Positions 16,925-26,190 of a DNA stretch of 51,386 nt are shown here, piece by piece. The stretch lies in the NCBI GenBank assembly GCA_002441545.1, contig DJWL01000001.1:1-51386 (forward strand), read 5' to 3'. The stretch's first letter is position 1, and every line of letters starts with the position of its first letter. Position numbers and translations under genes: made by a program. This DNA comes from Flavobacteriaceae bacterium UBA6231 (GTDB taxonomy: Bacteria > Bacteroidota > Bacteroidia > Flavobacteriales > Flavobacteriaceae). Under the pieces are notes generated by a model. It was not told the origin of the DNA. It made no database searches and saw only the letters and a list, made by a program, of their open reading frames with translations.

Positions 16925-18796
16925 TTATCTACCCATATAAACCAATAATACAGAAATATCATTTGGAGATACGCCACTAATTCTTGAAGCCTGAGAGACC
17001 GTTGTTGGTTGAATCTTTTTTAATTTTTCACGCGCCTCAAAACTCATAGATTTAATTTGAGAATAATCAAAATTTTCTGGAATCTTTACATATTCCAAAC
17101 GACTTAATTTATCGGCATTATTCTTTTCTTTAGAAATATATCCAGAATATTTCACCTGAATTTCTGCTTGTTCAATTATTTCGTTATCCAAATTATTGTC
17201 TTTAATATATGCTTCTACAGCTTCAAACTTCCTAACATCATCAATGGTTATGTTTGGTCTAGAAAAGATTTTAAACATCTTGTCAGATTGTTTTACCAAA
17301 GCCGAACCTTTTGATTCTAAAACAGGATTTGCCTCTTCTGGCTTTACACTAGTTTCTGTAAAAAACTGAACAAACTTTTCAGCTTCATTATGCTTTTGTT
17401 CCATTCGTTTAAGCCTCTTTTCGCTTGCCAAACCAAGCTCATATCCTTTTGGTGTTAATCTTAAATCAGCATTATCTTGACGCAACAATGTTCTATACTC
17501 TGCTCTAGAAGTAAACATTCTATAAGGCTCTTCGGTTCCCTTAGTTATCAAATCATCAATTAAAACACCAATATAAGCTTCGTCTCTTTTTAAAGTAAAC
17601 GGATCTTTTTCTTTAACTTTTAAACTGGCATTTATTCCCGCCATCAAACCTTGTGACGCTGCTTCTTCATACCCTGTAGTTCCATTAATTTGCCCTGCAA
17701 AATATAACCCTTCAATTAACTTGGTTTCTAAAGTATGTTTTAATTGAGTTGGAGGAAAATAATCATATTCAATTGCGTAACCTGGTCTAAAAAATTTGAC
17801 TTTTTCAAATCCCACAACCGAACGTAATGCTTTAAATTGTACATCTTCTGGTAGCGAAGTAGAAAAGCCATTTACATAAACTTCTACAGTATTCCAACCT
17901 TCTGGCTCAATAAACAATTGATGCCTATCTTTGTCTGCAAAACGATTAATTTTATCTTCAATTGATGGACAATAACGAGGTCCCAAACTTTTAATTCTTC
18001 CATTAAACATTGGTGATCTGTCAAATCCTTCACGAAGTAAATCATGCACCTTAAGACTTGTATAAGTCATAAAACAAGATCGTTGTTCTTTTAAAGGTTT
18101 TGTAACATCAAGAAAAGAAAATTTTTCAGGGTTTTCATCTCCGGGTTGTTCAATCATTTTGGAATAATCTAATGATCTACCGTCTACTCTTGGAGGCGTT
18201 CCGGTTTTCATTCTTCCAGAATCAAAACCTAACCCAACAAGCTGTTCAGTGATACCAGTTGCTGCTTTTTCTCCAGCCCTTCCTCCACCAAAATTTTTAT
18301 CGCCTATATGGATAAGTCCATTTAAAAAAGTTCCGTTAGTTAAGACAACCGTTTTACATTTAATCTCTACTCCTAAAGAAGTTTTTATACCAGCAACTTT
18401 ATTGCCTTCGATTAAAAGTCCACAAGCCATGTCTTGGTAAAAGTCTAAATTAGGTGTTTGCTCAAGCATTAATCTCCAATCTTCAGCAAACCTCATTCTA
18501 TCACTTTGAACCCTTGGACTCCACATAGCGGGCCCCTTAGATTTATTTAGCATTTTAAATTGTATTGCAGATGTGTCGCTAACAATACCACTATAACCAC
18601 CTAATGCATCTATCTCTCTAACAATTTGTCCCTTTGCAATTCCTCCCATAGCGGGATTGCAAGACATTTGAGCAATGGTTTGAAGATTCATAGTAACAAG
18701 CAATGTTTTGCTTCCCATATTTGCAGCCGCAGCCGCAGCCTCGCTTCCGGCGTGACCAGCACCTACAACAATTACATCATAAACATCATTAAACAT
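16925..18796 (-). CDS. mnmG: tRNA uridine-5-carboxymethylaminomethyl modification enzyme MnmG
   Basis: MnmG (GidA) works with MnmE to add the carboxymethylaminomethyl group at wobble uridine 34 of several tRNAs, using FAD and folate. The 623-residue length is standard. The FAD-binding motif VVGAGHAGSEAAAAAANMG is at the N-terminus, followed by SCNPAMGGIAKGQIVREIDALGG, the GTPPR-containing KTGTPPRVDGR, and the FAGQINGTTGYEEAASQGL block. The C-terminal domain with SRISGVSPNDI is intact. It is preceded by a parS-type palindrome (18838-18853) and followed by another (16903-16918). Confidence 0.98.
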   Translation of the reverse strand: MFNDVYDVIVVGAGHAGSEAAAAAANMGSKTLLVTMNLQTIAQMSCNPAMGGIAKGQIVREIDALGGYSGIVSDTSAIQFKMLNKSKGPAMWSPRVQSDRMRFAEDWRLMLEQTPNLDFYQDMACGLLIEGNKVAGIKTSLGVEIKCKTVVLTNGTFLNGLIHIGDKNFGGGRAGEKAATGITEQLVGLGFDSGRMKTGTPPRVDGRSLDYSKMIEQPGDENPEKFSFLDVTKPLKEQRSCFMTYTSLKVHDLLREGFDRSPMFNGRIKSLGPRYCPSIEDKINRFADKDRHQLFIEPEGWNTVEVYVNGFSTSLPEDVQFKALRSVVGFEKVKFFRPGYAIEYDYFPPTQLKHTLETKLIEGLYFAGQINGTTGYEEAASQGLMAGINASLKVKEKDPFTLKRDEAYIGVLIDDLITKGTEEPYRMFTSRAEYRTLLRQDNADLRLTPKGYELGLASEKRLKRMEQKHNEAEKFVQFFTETSVKPEEANPVLESKGSALVKQSDKMFKIFSRPNITIDDVRKFEAVEAYIKDNNLDNEIIEQAEIQVKYSGYISKEKNNADKLSRLEYVKIPENFDYSQIKSMSFEAREKLKKIQPTTVSQASRISGVSPNDISVLLVYMGR

Positions 18797-18837
18797 ATCG
18801 CGTTTTCTAAAAGCTAATTATTTTCTTAAAAACAATT

Positions 18838-18853
18838 TGTTCCACGTGGAACA
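18838..18853. promoter_or_regulatory. parS-type ParB-binding site 2 (perfect)
   Basis: TGTTCCACGTGGAACA is a perfect palindrome and a full match to the parS consensus. The dyad extends to 22 bp (18835-18856). It lies 41 bases upstream of the mnmG start in the gap to ybeY. Confidence 0.88.
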
Positions 18854-18910
18854 AATCTACAATCTATAAATTAAAATTGAGTTTGCAAATATAATGCTAA
18901 AACCGGAATA

Positions 18911-19321
18911 TTAACTCAACAGTTTAAGATAGTGGTTTTCCTTTTGACGCATAATACTAGCATCGCCTTCTGATTTGTCTTTATATCCACAATAATGCAA
19001 AACACCGTGAACAATAACTCTAAAGAGCTCTTCAGAAAAAGAAACTTTAAAATCTTCAGCATTTTCCTTAACACGTTCAATAGAAATAAAAATATCCCCT
19101 TGTATAGTTTTTCCGACGGAATAATCAAAACTAATAATGTCTGTCAACGTATCGTGATTAAGAAATTCAACATTTAATTTATGTAAATATTCATCATCAC
19201 AAAAAATATAATTTATCTCATCTTCTTTAAATCCCTCAGAAGTAATAACATCAGAAATCCAATTTGAAATTATATCTTCATTTTCTAATAAAAATGTTGT
19301 TTCGTAATTAAAGCTAATCAT
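18911..19321 (-). CDS. ybeY: endoribonuclease YbeY (16S rRNA maturation)
   Basis: A metal-dependent RNase needed for 16S rRNA 3' end processing and ribosome quality control; 136 residues is typical for Bacteroidota. The YIFCDDEYLHKLNVEFLNHDTLTDIISF and GDIFIS blocks match the family. The metal motif VHGVLHYCGYKD gives His105 and His109, but the third ligand position (usually His in GYDH) reads Asp115, as I recall for several Bacteroidota homologues. Its start overlaps the end of the DUF4175 gene by 8 bases (19314-19321), so the two are coupled. It is followed by 114 bases carrying a parS-type site. Confidence 0.93.
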   Translation of the reverse strand: MISFNYETTFLLENEDIISNWISDVITSEGFKEDEINYIFCDDEYLHKLNVEFLNHDTLTDIISFDYSVGKTIQGDIFISIERVKENAEDFKVSFSEELFRVIVHGVLHYCGYKDKSEGDASIMRQKENHYLKLLS

Positions 19322-22300
19322 TGGTTATTTTAAAATATTCTTGAACCTTTACTTTATAAATATGCTGCAAAGGTAACGCTTGTCTATTTAATATTTCTGT
19401 GGTTTTAAAATATTGTTTAGCGGTAGGTATTTGACTGTTTGAGTCATTATTAAAATTATCTGAATTTGATTTAGATTCTCTTTTATTGTCTTCACCTTGT
19501 TGAAAAGTAGCGTTTTCTAATTTTAATAACTGATGTTCTAATTGCTTCATTTTTTGAAGTGTTTCATTAGTAAATCCTTTATTCAACAAATTTAATTCAA
19601 TATCTTCCATGCTCTTTAAAATATTAGAACCAGTTCCTGTTTTTCCTTCTTTGGCTAGCTTTTCTTCTAATGCTTGTCTCAATTCTTGTTGCTGCTGATA
19701 AATTTCATATAATAATCCATTCATTGAATCACTTTCTCCTTCTTCACCATTTTCTTTACCATTATTACCTTTTTGCTTCTCGCCCTTTTTGCCTTTATTA
19801 TCATACTTTGGCTTAACATTTTCATCTTTTTTCATGCCATCTTCCATCATTTTATTAAGCTCTTCCTGACTCATTATAATGTCTGGTAATTGCATATCTC
19901 CTTTTCCTTGACCTGGTGAAGGATTTAATTGCTCCTCCATATTGTCTAGAACATCACTTAAAAAATTAGCTAAATTATTAGCTGAAGTTACAACAAACTG
20001 TTGATTTGATATACCTTGTAAAATTTGGCTTTCGGCCAACTGAGACAATGACTTATCGATATTATAATAGACCTCAGTGATTTCTTTATTTACCGTTTCA
20101 GATAGTTTTGGCTGTCTTAAGGAAAGCGCAAAAAGACTGTCATCAATATGCTTAAAATGTTCTCTTAAACTGCTTTGTTTCCTTAAATGAGATGCGTATT
20201 TATTATGGTTAACTTCAATACCTTTAAATTGATTCATTAAAGACTCTTGCTCAAAAGAAAACAATAATAAATTATCTAAAATTTGACGCAACATGTCAAC
20301 ATCTTCTTGCATCTGTTCTCCACCGCTCATTTGCATAGATTGACTCATTTTCTCGCTCATCTTCATCATTTTCAGAGCGGCTTTCTTTTGACTCTTTTGG
20401 GCGCTTTTTAAATTTTCATCCTCTTTAGGATTTGTTTTATCTTCTTTTGATGCTTCTTTATTTTCACTATTGTTTAACTCTTCAGAAGCCTTTTTTTGTT
20501 CAGACATAACTTCATTTTCATCTAGCTTATCTCGTGGTATTTCAATAGGTTTTTTTAGTTCTTTACTATCTTTATCAAGTTGATCTAAATCCTTTTTAAA
20601 CTCTTCAAAATTTTTGTTTAGTTCGTCTTGCTTATCCTTAGTGTTTTCTTCCTTTTCCGCATTTGATAATTTTTCCTGTTCTATAGCTTGCTTTGCTAAT
20701 TCTTCTTGAAGTTTATCTAATTTTTTTTCCACATAAAAGCGCTTAGTTAACTCGAGTAATTGCTCTAAGCTTCTCTTTTTGTTTTTATTTTGTTTGGCTA
20801 GTTCATCCAATTTTTGTGAAAATTCTTCTTTGTCTATTTTCTCTTGAAGTTTTTCAAACTCTTCTAAAAGCTTTTCATCTTGTTTTAACTGTTGTTCGTT
20901 TTCATTAAGCCTGTCTTTTAAGTCTTCCTTAAAAATGTCTTTTTTAGTATTGTCTTTTTGAAATTCTTCTAAGTTATCTTTTAATTGTTTATTGAAGTTT
21001 TTCATCATTTCGTCTTGCTGCTTTTGTCGCTTAAGAAATGATTCTAATTTTTTCTTATCATTAAAATTTAATTCTGATTTTTCCTTTTGGGTTTTTGATA
21101 ATTCTTCAAGCTGTTTGTCTTGCTCTTCAAACTTTTTTAAAGATTTATTTAAATCTTTAATTGTTTCATTTTGCAGATTTAAACTCCGTTGCTCCTCTTC
21201 CTCTTTGGTTCTTTTTCTGTAAGCAAACAGATTACTTTTAGTGCTTTTGAAATTATGTATAAGGTCGTTGTCAAACACCTGAAAATACAAGTTGTAACTA
21301 ATACCCTCTTCAATATTTAAATCATTTGGAAACGCTGTGATGAACTCAGAAATATTTGAAGAAGACACTGGAATATTTAGATATTGTTTTTTAGTTTCTT
21401 CCTCAAAAGGATAATACACTAATTGCAATTTATTAAACCCATAATCATCGCTTAATTGACCGTAAAAATATAGAGTTTGCATATCAACACTATCTTTTTC
21501 AACTTTTAAATTAAGCTCTGGATATTCGTCTTTAATCACATCTATACTAAAGGCTAATTTTTCATAATCTTTAAGATTCTTGTTACTAGTGCTTAAGCTA
21601 TATTCAAAATTATTATAAATGCTTTTTGATAACTCAAATCTATCGGTATCTGTTTTGGAAAATGAAAGCGTGTCTTTTGAAAAGAGACTAACTTTTTCAG
21701 TGGATTTGGTGTTAAGTTTCCAAGTAATATTAGTTCCTTCTGGAATAACTGCATTACCTGTACTTTTTAAAACTTCTGATGGTTTATTGACATAAGAAGG
21801 ATACTTTAAAAGCATTTCGAAACTTAATAACGAAGGCGCTTCAATAATATTCAAATCATATGGTTTTGAAGTCACGTTATTGGCTGTTAACTCAAATTGA
21901 ATATTTTCTTTAGGCTTAGAAAATTTATATTCAAATTCCCCAACATTTTTTTGTTGTAAAAAATAAGATTCGTTGTTATAATGTATCTCAACGTTATTAG
22001 GCATCACGCTACCCGAAACTGTTACGTGAAGAATAAAATCAGTATTTTCAATAACATTTAAATCATTATTTACAACATAAAACTGAAATGGCGCTGGCTG
22101 TTCGTAAGCTGTTTTATAATGTACTACTCTTTCAAAACTGTCGCTAAACAAATTGAAATTACCAGTTATAATAGCTATAAATATGATTATCAATGGAATA
22201 GACACATATTTTAAATACTTGAAATTAGTTTTAAAATTAATAGCCAACTTAAATGGTATAGGGCTTAGTTCGGTAGATTTTTGATTAATACTAGCTAAGA

Positions 22301-22670
22301 GAAGTTCTGTTTTTGAAGGATCCGATTGAAGTTGCAATACATTAAGCAACTTATCATTTACTTGTGGAAAATGTTTGCCTATAAGTTTTGAAGCGTATTC
22401 ATAATCTATCCCCTTTTGAAGTTTTAAAAGTTTCGCAATAGGGAAAACTATAAATTTAATGACCAAAGCAATTTCAACACCAATAAAAAGCCAAAATAAA
22501 ATAGTTCTTGCTATAGAATTTAACCACAAAAAATATTCTATTAAAAGGGTTGCTAAAAAATATAACAAACCCAAGGCGAAAAATAAAATAATGCCTTTTA
22601 TCAGTTCATTAGTGTAATATTTTCTAATGAATCCTTCTAACTTACCTTGTATGTTTTTAAATCCCTCCAA
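19314..22670 (-). CDS. DUF4175 family large membrane-anchored coiled-coil protein
   Basis: A very long (1118 residue) protein of a Bacteroidota family with unknown function. Two or three hydrophobic helices lie near the N-terminus (about 22-75 and again near 150-170, YVSIPLIIIFIAIITG). An extracytoplasmic beta-rich region to about 480 follows, then a highly charged Lys/Glu/Gln-rich coiled coil (about 490-760 and beyond, many KKLEE-type heptads), and a Met-rich helix KMMKMSEKMSQSMQMSG. The tail is low-complexity. Similar proteins are usually annotated as hypothetical. It is the first gene of the ybeY-mnmG run and diverges from alkB. Confidence 0.78.
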   Translation of the reverse strand: MEGFKNIQGKLEGFIRKYYTNELIKGIILFFALGLLYFLATLLIEYFLWLNSIARTILFWLFIGVEIALVIKFIVFPIAKLLKLQKGIDYEYASKLIGKHFPQVNDKLLNVLQLQSDPSKTELLLASINQKSTELSPIPFKLAINFKTNFKYLKYVSIPLIIIFIAIITGNFNLFSDSFERVVHYKTAYEQPAPFQFYVVNNDLNVIENTDFILHVTVSGSVMPNNVEIHYNNESYFLQQKNVGEFEYKFSKPKENIQFELTANNVTSKPYDLNIIEAPSLLSFEMLLKYPSYVNKPSEVLKSTGNAVIPEGTNITWKLNTKSTEKVSLFSKDTLSFSKTDTDRFELSKSIYNNFEYSLSTSNKNLKDYEKLAFSIDVIKDEYPELNLKVEKDSVDMQTLYFYGQLSDDYGFNKLQLVYYPFEEETKKQYLNIPVSSSNISEFITAFPNDLNIEEGISYNLYFQVFDNDLIHNFKSTKSNLFAYRKRTKEEEEQRSLNLQNETIKDLNKSLKKFEEQDKQLEELSKTQKEKSELNFNDKKKLESFLKRQKQQDEMMKNFNKQLKDNLEEFQKDNTKKDIFKEDLKDRLNENEQQLKQDEKLLEEFEKLQEKIDKEEFSQKLDELAKQNKNKKRSLEQLLELTKRFYVEKKLDKLQEELAKQAIEQEKLSNAEKEENTKDKQDELNKNFEEFKKDLDQLDKDSKELKKPIEIPRDKLDENEVMSEQKKASEELNNSENKEASKEDKTNPKEDENLKSAQKSQKKAALKMMKMSEKMSQSMQMSGGEQMQEDVDMLRQILDNLLLFSFEQESLMNQFKGIEVNHNKYASHLRKQSSLREHFKHIDDSLFALSLRQPKLSETVNKEITEVYYNIDKSLSQLAESQILQGISNQQFVVTSANNLANFLSDVLDNMEEQLNPSPGQGKGDMQLPDIIMSQEELNKMMEDGMKKDENVKPKYDNKGKKGEKQKGNNGKENGEEGESDSMNGLLYEIYQQQQELRQALEEKLAKEGKTGTGSNILKSMEDIELNLLNKGFTNETLQKMKQLEHQLLKLENATFQQGEDNKRESKSNSDNFNNDSNSQIPTAKQYFKTTEILNRQALPLQHIYKVKVQEYFKITND

Positions 22671-22739
22671 CTATATTGTATCTTTCTAATATCAACTATA
22701 ACACACGAAATTACAATTTTATTTTAAGCTATAATTGTC

Positions 22740-22747
22740 TAAATTTG
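22740..22747 (+). promoter_or_regulatory. -7 promoter box for alkB
   Basis: TAAATTTG matches TAnnTTTG exactly and sits 52 bases upstream of the alkB start. It would leave a leader of about 45 bases rich in A. Confidence 0.5.
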
Positions 22748-22798
22748 ATATAATTGGGTTAAATTCTTCAAACAACAAAACAAACTAGACTAAACTAA

Positions 22799-23842
22799 AT
22801 GAAAGATTTAAAATATTTAGCTGCATTTTCCATTCCTTTAGTGGCTTTTATTGGAATTTATTTTAGGGACATATATTCATACTTAACACCAGTTTATGCT
22901 TTTGTGTTGCTTCCTGTTTTAGAGTTGATTTTTCCAGTTGACACATATAATATTTCAGAGGAAGAATCAAAAAACAAATTAAAAAACAAACTTTTTGATT
23001 GGTTATTATATCTAAACTTTCCTGTTGTTTATGGGTTACTCGTCTATGCTTTAATAACTATCCATTCTGGGTTTTTAGAAACATATGAGTTTGTGGGCTT
23101 AATTATTTCAACAGGAATCGTTTTAGGTGTTAATGGTATTAATGTGGCTCATGAACTAGGACACAGACAAAAAACTAACGAACGTTTTCTAGGGAAAACA
23201 TTGCTAATACCAACTTTATATATGCATTTTTATATTGAACATAATTTTGGTCATCATTTACATGCTGCTACCAAAGAAGATCCTGCAACAGCACGTTATA
23301 ACCAAAGTGTTTATGCGTTTTGGATAACATCAGTTTTTAGACAATATTTTAATGCTTGGAATATTCAAAAAAAACTCCTGAAAAATAATGGGCTTCATTT
23401 CTTGTCAGTGAAAAACGATATGCTTTGGTATACTATATTTCAAATAGCTTATTTGCTTATAATCTATTTACTATTTGATTACATAGGTTTTATTTTTGCT
23501 TTGTTTTCAGCCATAACAGGATTTATTTTATTGGAAACGGTGAACTATATAGAACATTATGGATTACTTCGCTTAAAAACCCCTTCTGGTCGTTATGAGC
23601 GTGTTAAAGAAATTCATTCATGGAACTCTAATCACGTTATTGGAAGAATTGTTTTGTATGAATTAACAAGGCATAGCGATCATCATTATAAAACATCAAA
23701 AAAATATCAAGTCCTTGATTGCCATGAAGAAAGTCCACAAATGCCATTTGGTTATCCAACTTCTATGGTTTTGGCAATGATTCCTCCCGTTTGGTTTCGT
23801 GTTATGAATAAACGTGTTCCACGTGAAATGATAGGTGCATAA
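22799..23842 (+). CDS. alkB: alkane 1-monooxygenase (AlkB-type membrane diiron hydroxylase)
   Basis: An integral membrane diiron enzyme that hydroxylates the terminal carbon of alkanes or fatty-acid-like chains, using electrons from rubredoxin. At 347 residues it is slightly short for AlkB. All His boxes are present: HELGH (118-122), EHNFGHH (147-153) and RHSDHH (291-296), with the AlkB signature NYIEHYGLLR (249-258) and the HNFGHHLHAATKEDPATAR block. There are about six hydrophobic helices. No rubredoxin or rubredoxin reductase gene is next to it. Flavobacterial AlkB-like proteins are often of unproven substrate. The codons for its last ten residues contain a parS-type site. Confidence 0.9.
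   Translation: MKDLKYLAAFSIPLVAFIGIYFRDIYSYLTPVYAFVLLPVLELIFPVDTYNISEEESKNKLKNKLFDWLLYLNFPVVYGLLVYALITIHSGFLETYEFVGLIISTGIVLGVNGINVAHELGHRQKTNERFLGKTLLIPTLYMHFYIEHNFGHHLHAATKEDPATARYNQSVYAFWITSVFRQYFNAWNIQKKLLKNNGLHFLSVKNDMLWYTIFQIAYLLIIYLLFDYIGFIFALFSAITGFILLETVNYIEHYGLLRLKTPSGRYERVKEIHSWNSNHVIGRIVLYELTRHSDHHYKTSKKYQVLDCHEESPQMPFGYPTSMVLAMIPPVWFRVMNKRVPREMIGA
23815..23830. promoter_or_regulatory. parS-type ParB-binding site 3 (degenerate, inside alkB)
   Basis: TGTTCCACGTGAAATG matches the parS consensus TGTTnCACGTGnAACA at 13 of its 14 defined positions except at the right edge (ATG in place of ACA). It lies in the coding sequence for the alkB tail (VPREM). Chance is possible for one site, but three within 7 kb is not expected. 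Confidence 0.5.
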
Positions 23843-23867
23843 TTATTCCTATTCATAAATATCCTTT

Positions 23868-23875
23868 TATCTTTG
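23868..23875 (+). promoter_or_regulatory. -7 promoter box for gltX
   Basis: TATCTTTG matches TAnnTTTG exactly and is followed by CAC and a very A-rich leader of about 10 bases before the gltX start. The spacing is what is expected for a Bacteroidota housekeeping promoter. Confidence 0.7.
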
Positions 23876-23892
23876 CACAAAAATTACAAAGC

Positions 23893-25422
23893 ATGAGTAA
23901 CAATGTTCGTGTGCGTTTTGCACCAAGTCCAACAGGTCCATTACATATTGGCGGTGTTCGTACAGCCTTATTCAACTATTTATTTGCAAAAAAACATAAC
24001 GGTACATTTATCTTAAGAATTGAAGATACGGACCAAAACAGATATGTTGAAGGCGCAGAACAGTATATTATTGATGCTTTAAACTGGTGCAATATTCCTT
24101 ATGATGAAGGTCCAGGAAAAGAAGGTGAATTTGGTCCTTACAGACAAAGTGAACGAAAAGCTATTTACAAACAATATGCAGAACAATTAATTGCTTCTGG
24201 AAATGCTTATTACGCCTTTGACACTGCTGATTCTTTAGATTTTCATAGAAAAGATCATGAAGAAAAGGGGAAAACATTTATTTACAATTGGCACAATAGA
24301 GAAAAATTAACCAATTCTATTTCGCTTTCAAAAGAAGACGTTGAAAAACGACTTGCTAATGGGGATGAGTATGTAATTAGGTTTAAAATGTTGGATACAA
24401 AGAACGAAGAAGCTCAAGCAAGTATTTCGGCAACAGATATTGTTAGAGGTCATGTATCATTTCAAAAGGAAATTCTTGACGATAAAGTTTTGTTTAAAAG
24501 TGATGGCATGCCAACCTATCATTTGGCAAATATTGTCGATGACCATTTAATGGAAATCACCCATGTAATTCGTGGTGAAGAATGGTTACCTTCTCTTCCA
24601 CTTCACATAGCATTATATGAATCTTTTGGTTGGAATGCTCCAGAATTTGCACATCTTCCTTTAATTTTAAAACCTACCGGAACAGGAAAACTAAGTAAAA
24701 GAGATGGTGATAAATTAGGGTTTCCTGTATTTCCTTTACAATGGAACGATCCAAAATCGGGAGAATTATCTAGAGGCTATAAAGAAGATGGCTATTTTCC
24801 TGAAGCTATGATAAATTTCTTAGCCTTTTTAGGTTGGAATCCTGGTACAGAACAAGAACTGTTTTCTTTGACAGAATTAGTTAATTCTTTTGATTTAGAA
24901 CGTGTTCATAAAGCTGGTGCTCGTTTTGATCCTGAAAAAATCAAGTGGTTTAATCATCATTATATGCAAGAACAAAGTAATGTTCATTTAGCAGAAACAT
25001 TTAAATTACAAAATGAAAAGTTAAGCACTATTGATGTTGATTATATAGCCTTGGTTGTTAATTTAATTAAAGAACGTGCAACTTTTATCAGCGATTTTTG
25101 GAATTTATCTCACTACTTTTTTGAATCGCCAAAAGTTTATGATGAAAAAGCATCTAAAAAAGCTTTTAAAGAAGGTACAAAAGATATTTTGCTACAACTG
25201 GTTTCAATTATAAAATCAATAGAAGACTTTTCGGTAGAAAATCTTCAAGCCGAAATAAAAGGTTGGATAACGACAAACAATATTGGTTTTGGACAAGTAA
25301 TGATGCCATTGCGCTTATCATTGGTTGGCGAATTACAAGGGCCTGATGTATTTGATATTATGTTTATGGTTGGTAAAGATGAAACCATAAAGCGAATTGA
25401 AAATGTTTTGGCTATTTTATAA
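23893..25422 (+). CDS. gltX: glutamate--tRNA ligase
   Basis: A class I synthetase of 509 residues, charging tRNA-Glu. The HIGH-type motif is PLHIGG (residues 17-21) in RFAPSPTGPLHIGGVRTALF, and the KMSKS-type motif reads KLSKR (about residue 266). The RIEDTD and LADVIDDHL-type blocks (ANIVDDHLMEITHVIRGEEWL) are also present. As glnS is also in this window, Gln-tRNA can be made directly, so this enzyme is probably discriminating. It ends 6 bases before a convergent gene and no terminator hairpin is visible between them. Confidence 0.97.
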   Translation: MSNNVRVRFAPSPTGPLHIGGVRTALFNYLFAKKHNGTFILRIEDTDQNRYVEGAEQYIIDALNWCNIPYDEGPGKEGEFGPYRQSERKAIYKQYAEQLIASGNAYYAFDTADSLDFHRKDHEEKGKTFIYNWHNREKLTNSISLSKEDVEKRLANGDEYVIRFKMLDTKNEEAQASISATDIVRGHVSFQKEILDDKVLFKSDGMPTYHLANIVDDHLMEITHVIRGEEWLPSLPLHIALYESFGWNAPEFAHLPLILKPTGTGKLSKRDGDKLGFPVFPLQWNDPKSGELSRGYKEDGYFPEAMINFLAFLGWNPGTEQELFSLTELVNSFDLERVHKAGARFDPEKIKWFNHHYMQEQSNVHLAETFKLQNEKLSTIDVDYIALVVNLIKERATFISDFWNLSHYFFESPKVYDEKASKKAFKEGTKDILLQLVSIIKSIEDFSVENLQAEIKGWITTNNIGFGQVMMPLRLSLVGELQGPDVFDIMFMVGKDETIKRIENVLAIL

Positions 25423-25428
25423 TAGTTT

Positions 25429-26115
25429 TTAAAAAGAAATTACGGCTCCTAAAACGAGCATGGATTGGTTTCCTTTAAAGCTTTTTTCACTGTTTCCAGA
25501 AGTGTCTAAATTTTTTGTGTTAAGTTTCTTTAATATATTGGTAAACCCATATATATATTGAACTTTCAGATTTATAAAACCTAAACCAGCAGATGCTCCA
25601 ATAGCGCCATTGATATTAAATTTAGAAATATCTGTAATATCAGAAGCCGATAAATTATTGTAGTTATTTATATAATAAGCTTCTTGTGATTTATTTTTTA
25701 ATTCCAGTTTTCCGTTATATTGAAGCATAGGTCCAACATCAATAGTAAAGTATTTTTCAATAATCTTAATATGCCCCAATAAAGCCACTTGAGCAGTGAA
25801 TAATTTATATTCAATAAATGCGTCTTCTGAGCTAATAAAAGTTGGTCTTCCTAAAATGTTGATGTGATTTTCTGAAAGTTGCATTCCAAAACTCACATTA
25901 TACCATCTATTAGGGATATCAACAGTTGCCAAAAAGCCTCCTAAATACCCTGTAACTTGTTCTGTTTCAAAATTATCTGTTAAAATATTATATTTAGTAA
26001 TTGCGCCATTGACACTAATGCCGTTGGTAATATGATAATTTCCTTTTTGGCTAAAACTTTTTGTAACAAAAGTAATGCTTAAGACTACAAATAAGTAATG
26101 AAGTTTTTGTTTCAT
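25429..26115 (-). CDS. outer-membrane beta-barrel-like protein of unknown function
   Basis: A 228-residue protein with a signal peptide (about 1-22, ending VTKSFSQ). The rest alternates aromatic and Gly-rich strands (YLGGFLATVDIP, FTIDVGPMLQYNGKL, INGAIGASAGLGFINLKVQYIYGFTNI) and ends in a hydrophobic strand finishing with Phe (LVLGAVISF), as in small porin-like outer-membrane proteins. I do not recognise a specific family. It faces gltX with a 6-base gap and has its own promoter box upstream. Confidence 0.7.
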   Translation of the reverse strand: MKQKLHYLFVVLSITFVTKSFSQKGNYHITNGISVNGAITKYNILTDNFETEQVTGYLGGFLATVDIPNRWYNVSFGMQLSENHINILGRPTFISSEDAFIEYKLFTAQVALLGHIKIIEKYFTIDVGPMLQYNGKLELKNKSQEAYYINNYNNLSASDITDISKFNINGAIGASAGLGFINLKVQYIYGFTNILKKLNTKNLDTSGNSEKSFKGNQSMLVLGAVISF

Positions 26116-26134
26116 AAGTATTGCTTATATCAAC

Positions 26135-26142
26135 CAAATATA
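26135..26142 (-). promoter_or_regulatory. -7 promoter box for the barrel-like gene
   Basis: The minus strand reads TATATTTG, an exact TAnnTTTG match, about 19 bases before the start codon at 26115. A short leader is typical here. Confidence 0.6.
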
Positions 26143-26190
26143 ACATAAATTTTGTATCTTAAACATTCTTAAATTTTTAATGTAAAAGTC

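Noticed and set aside
18916..19128. Second minus-strand frame inside ybeY
   Set aside because: Out of frame with the clear YbeY reading, with no recognisable protein features.
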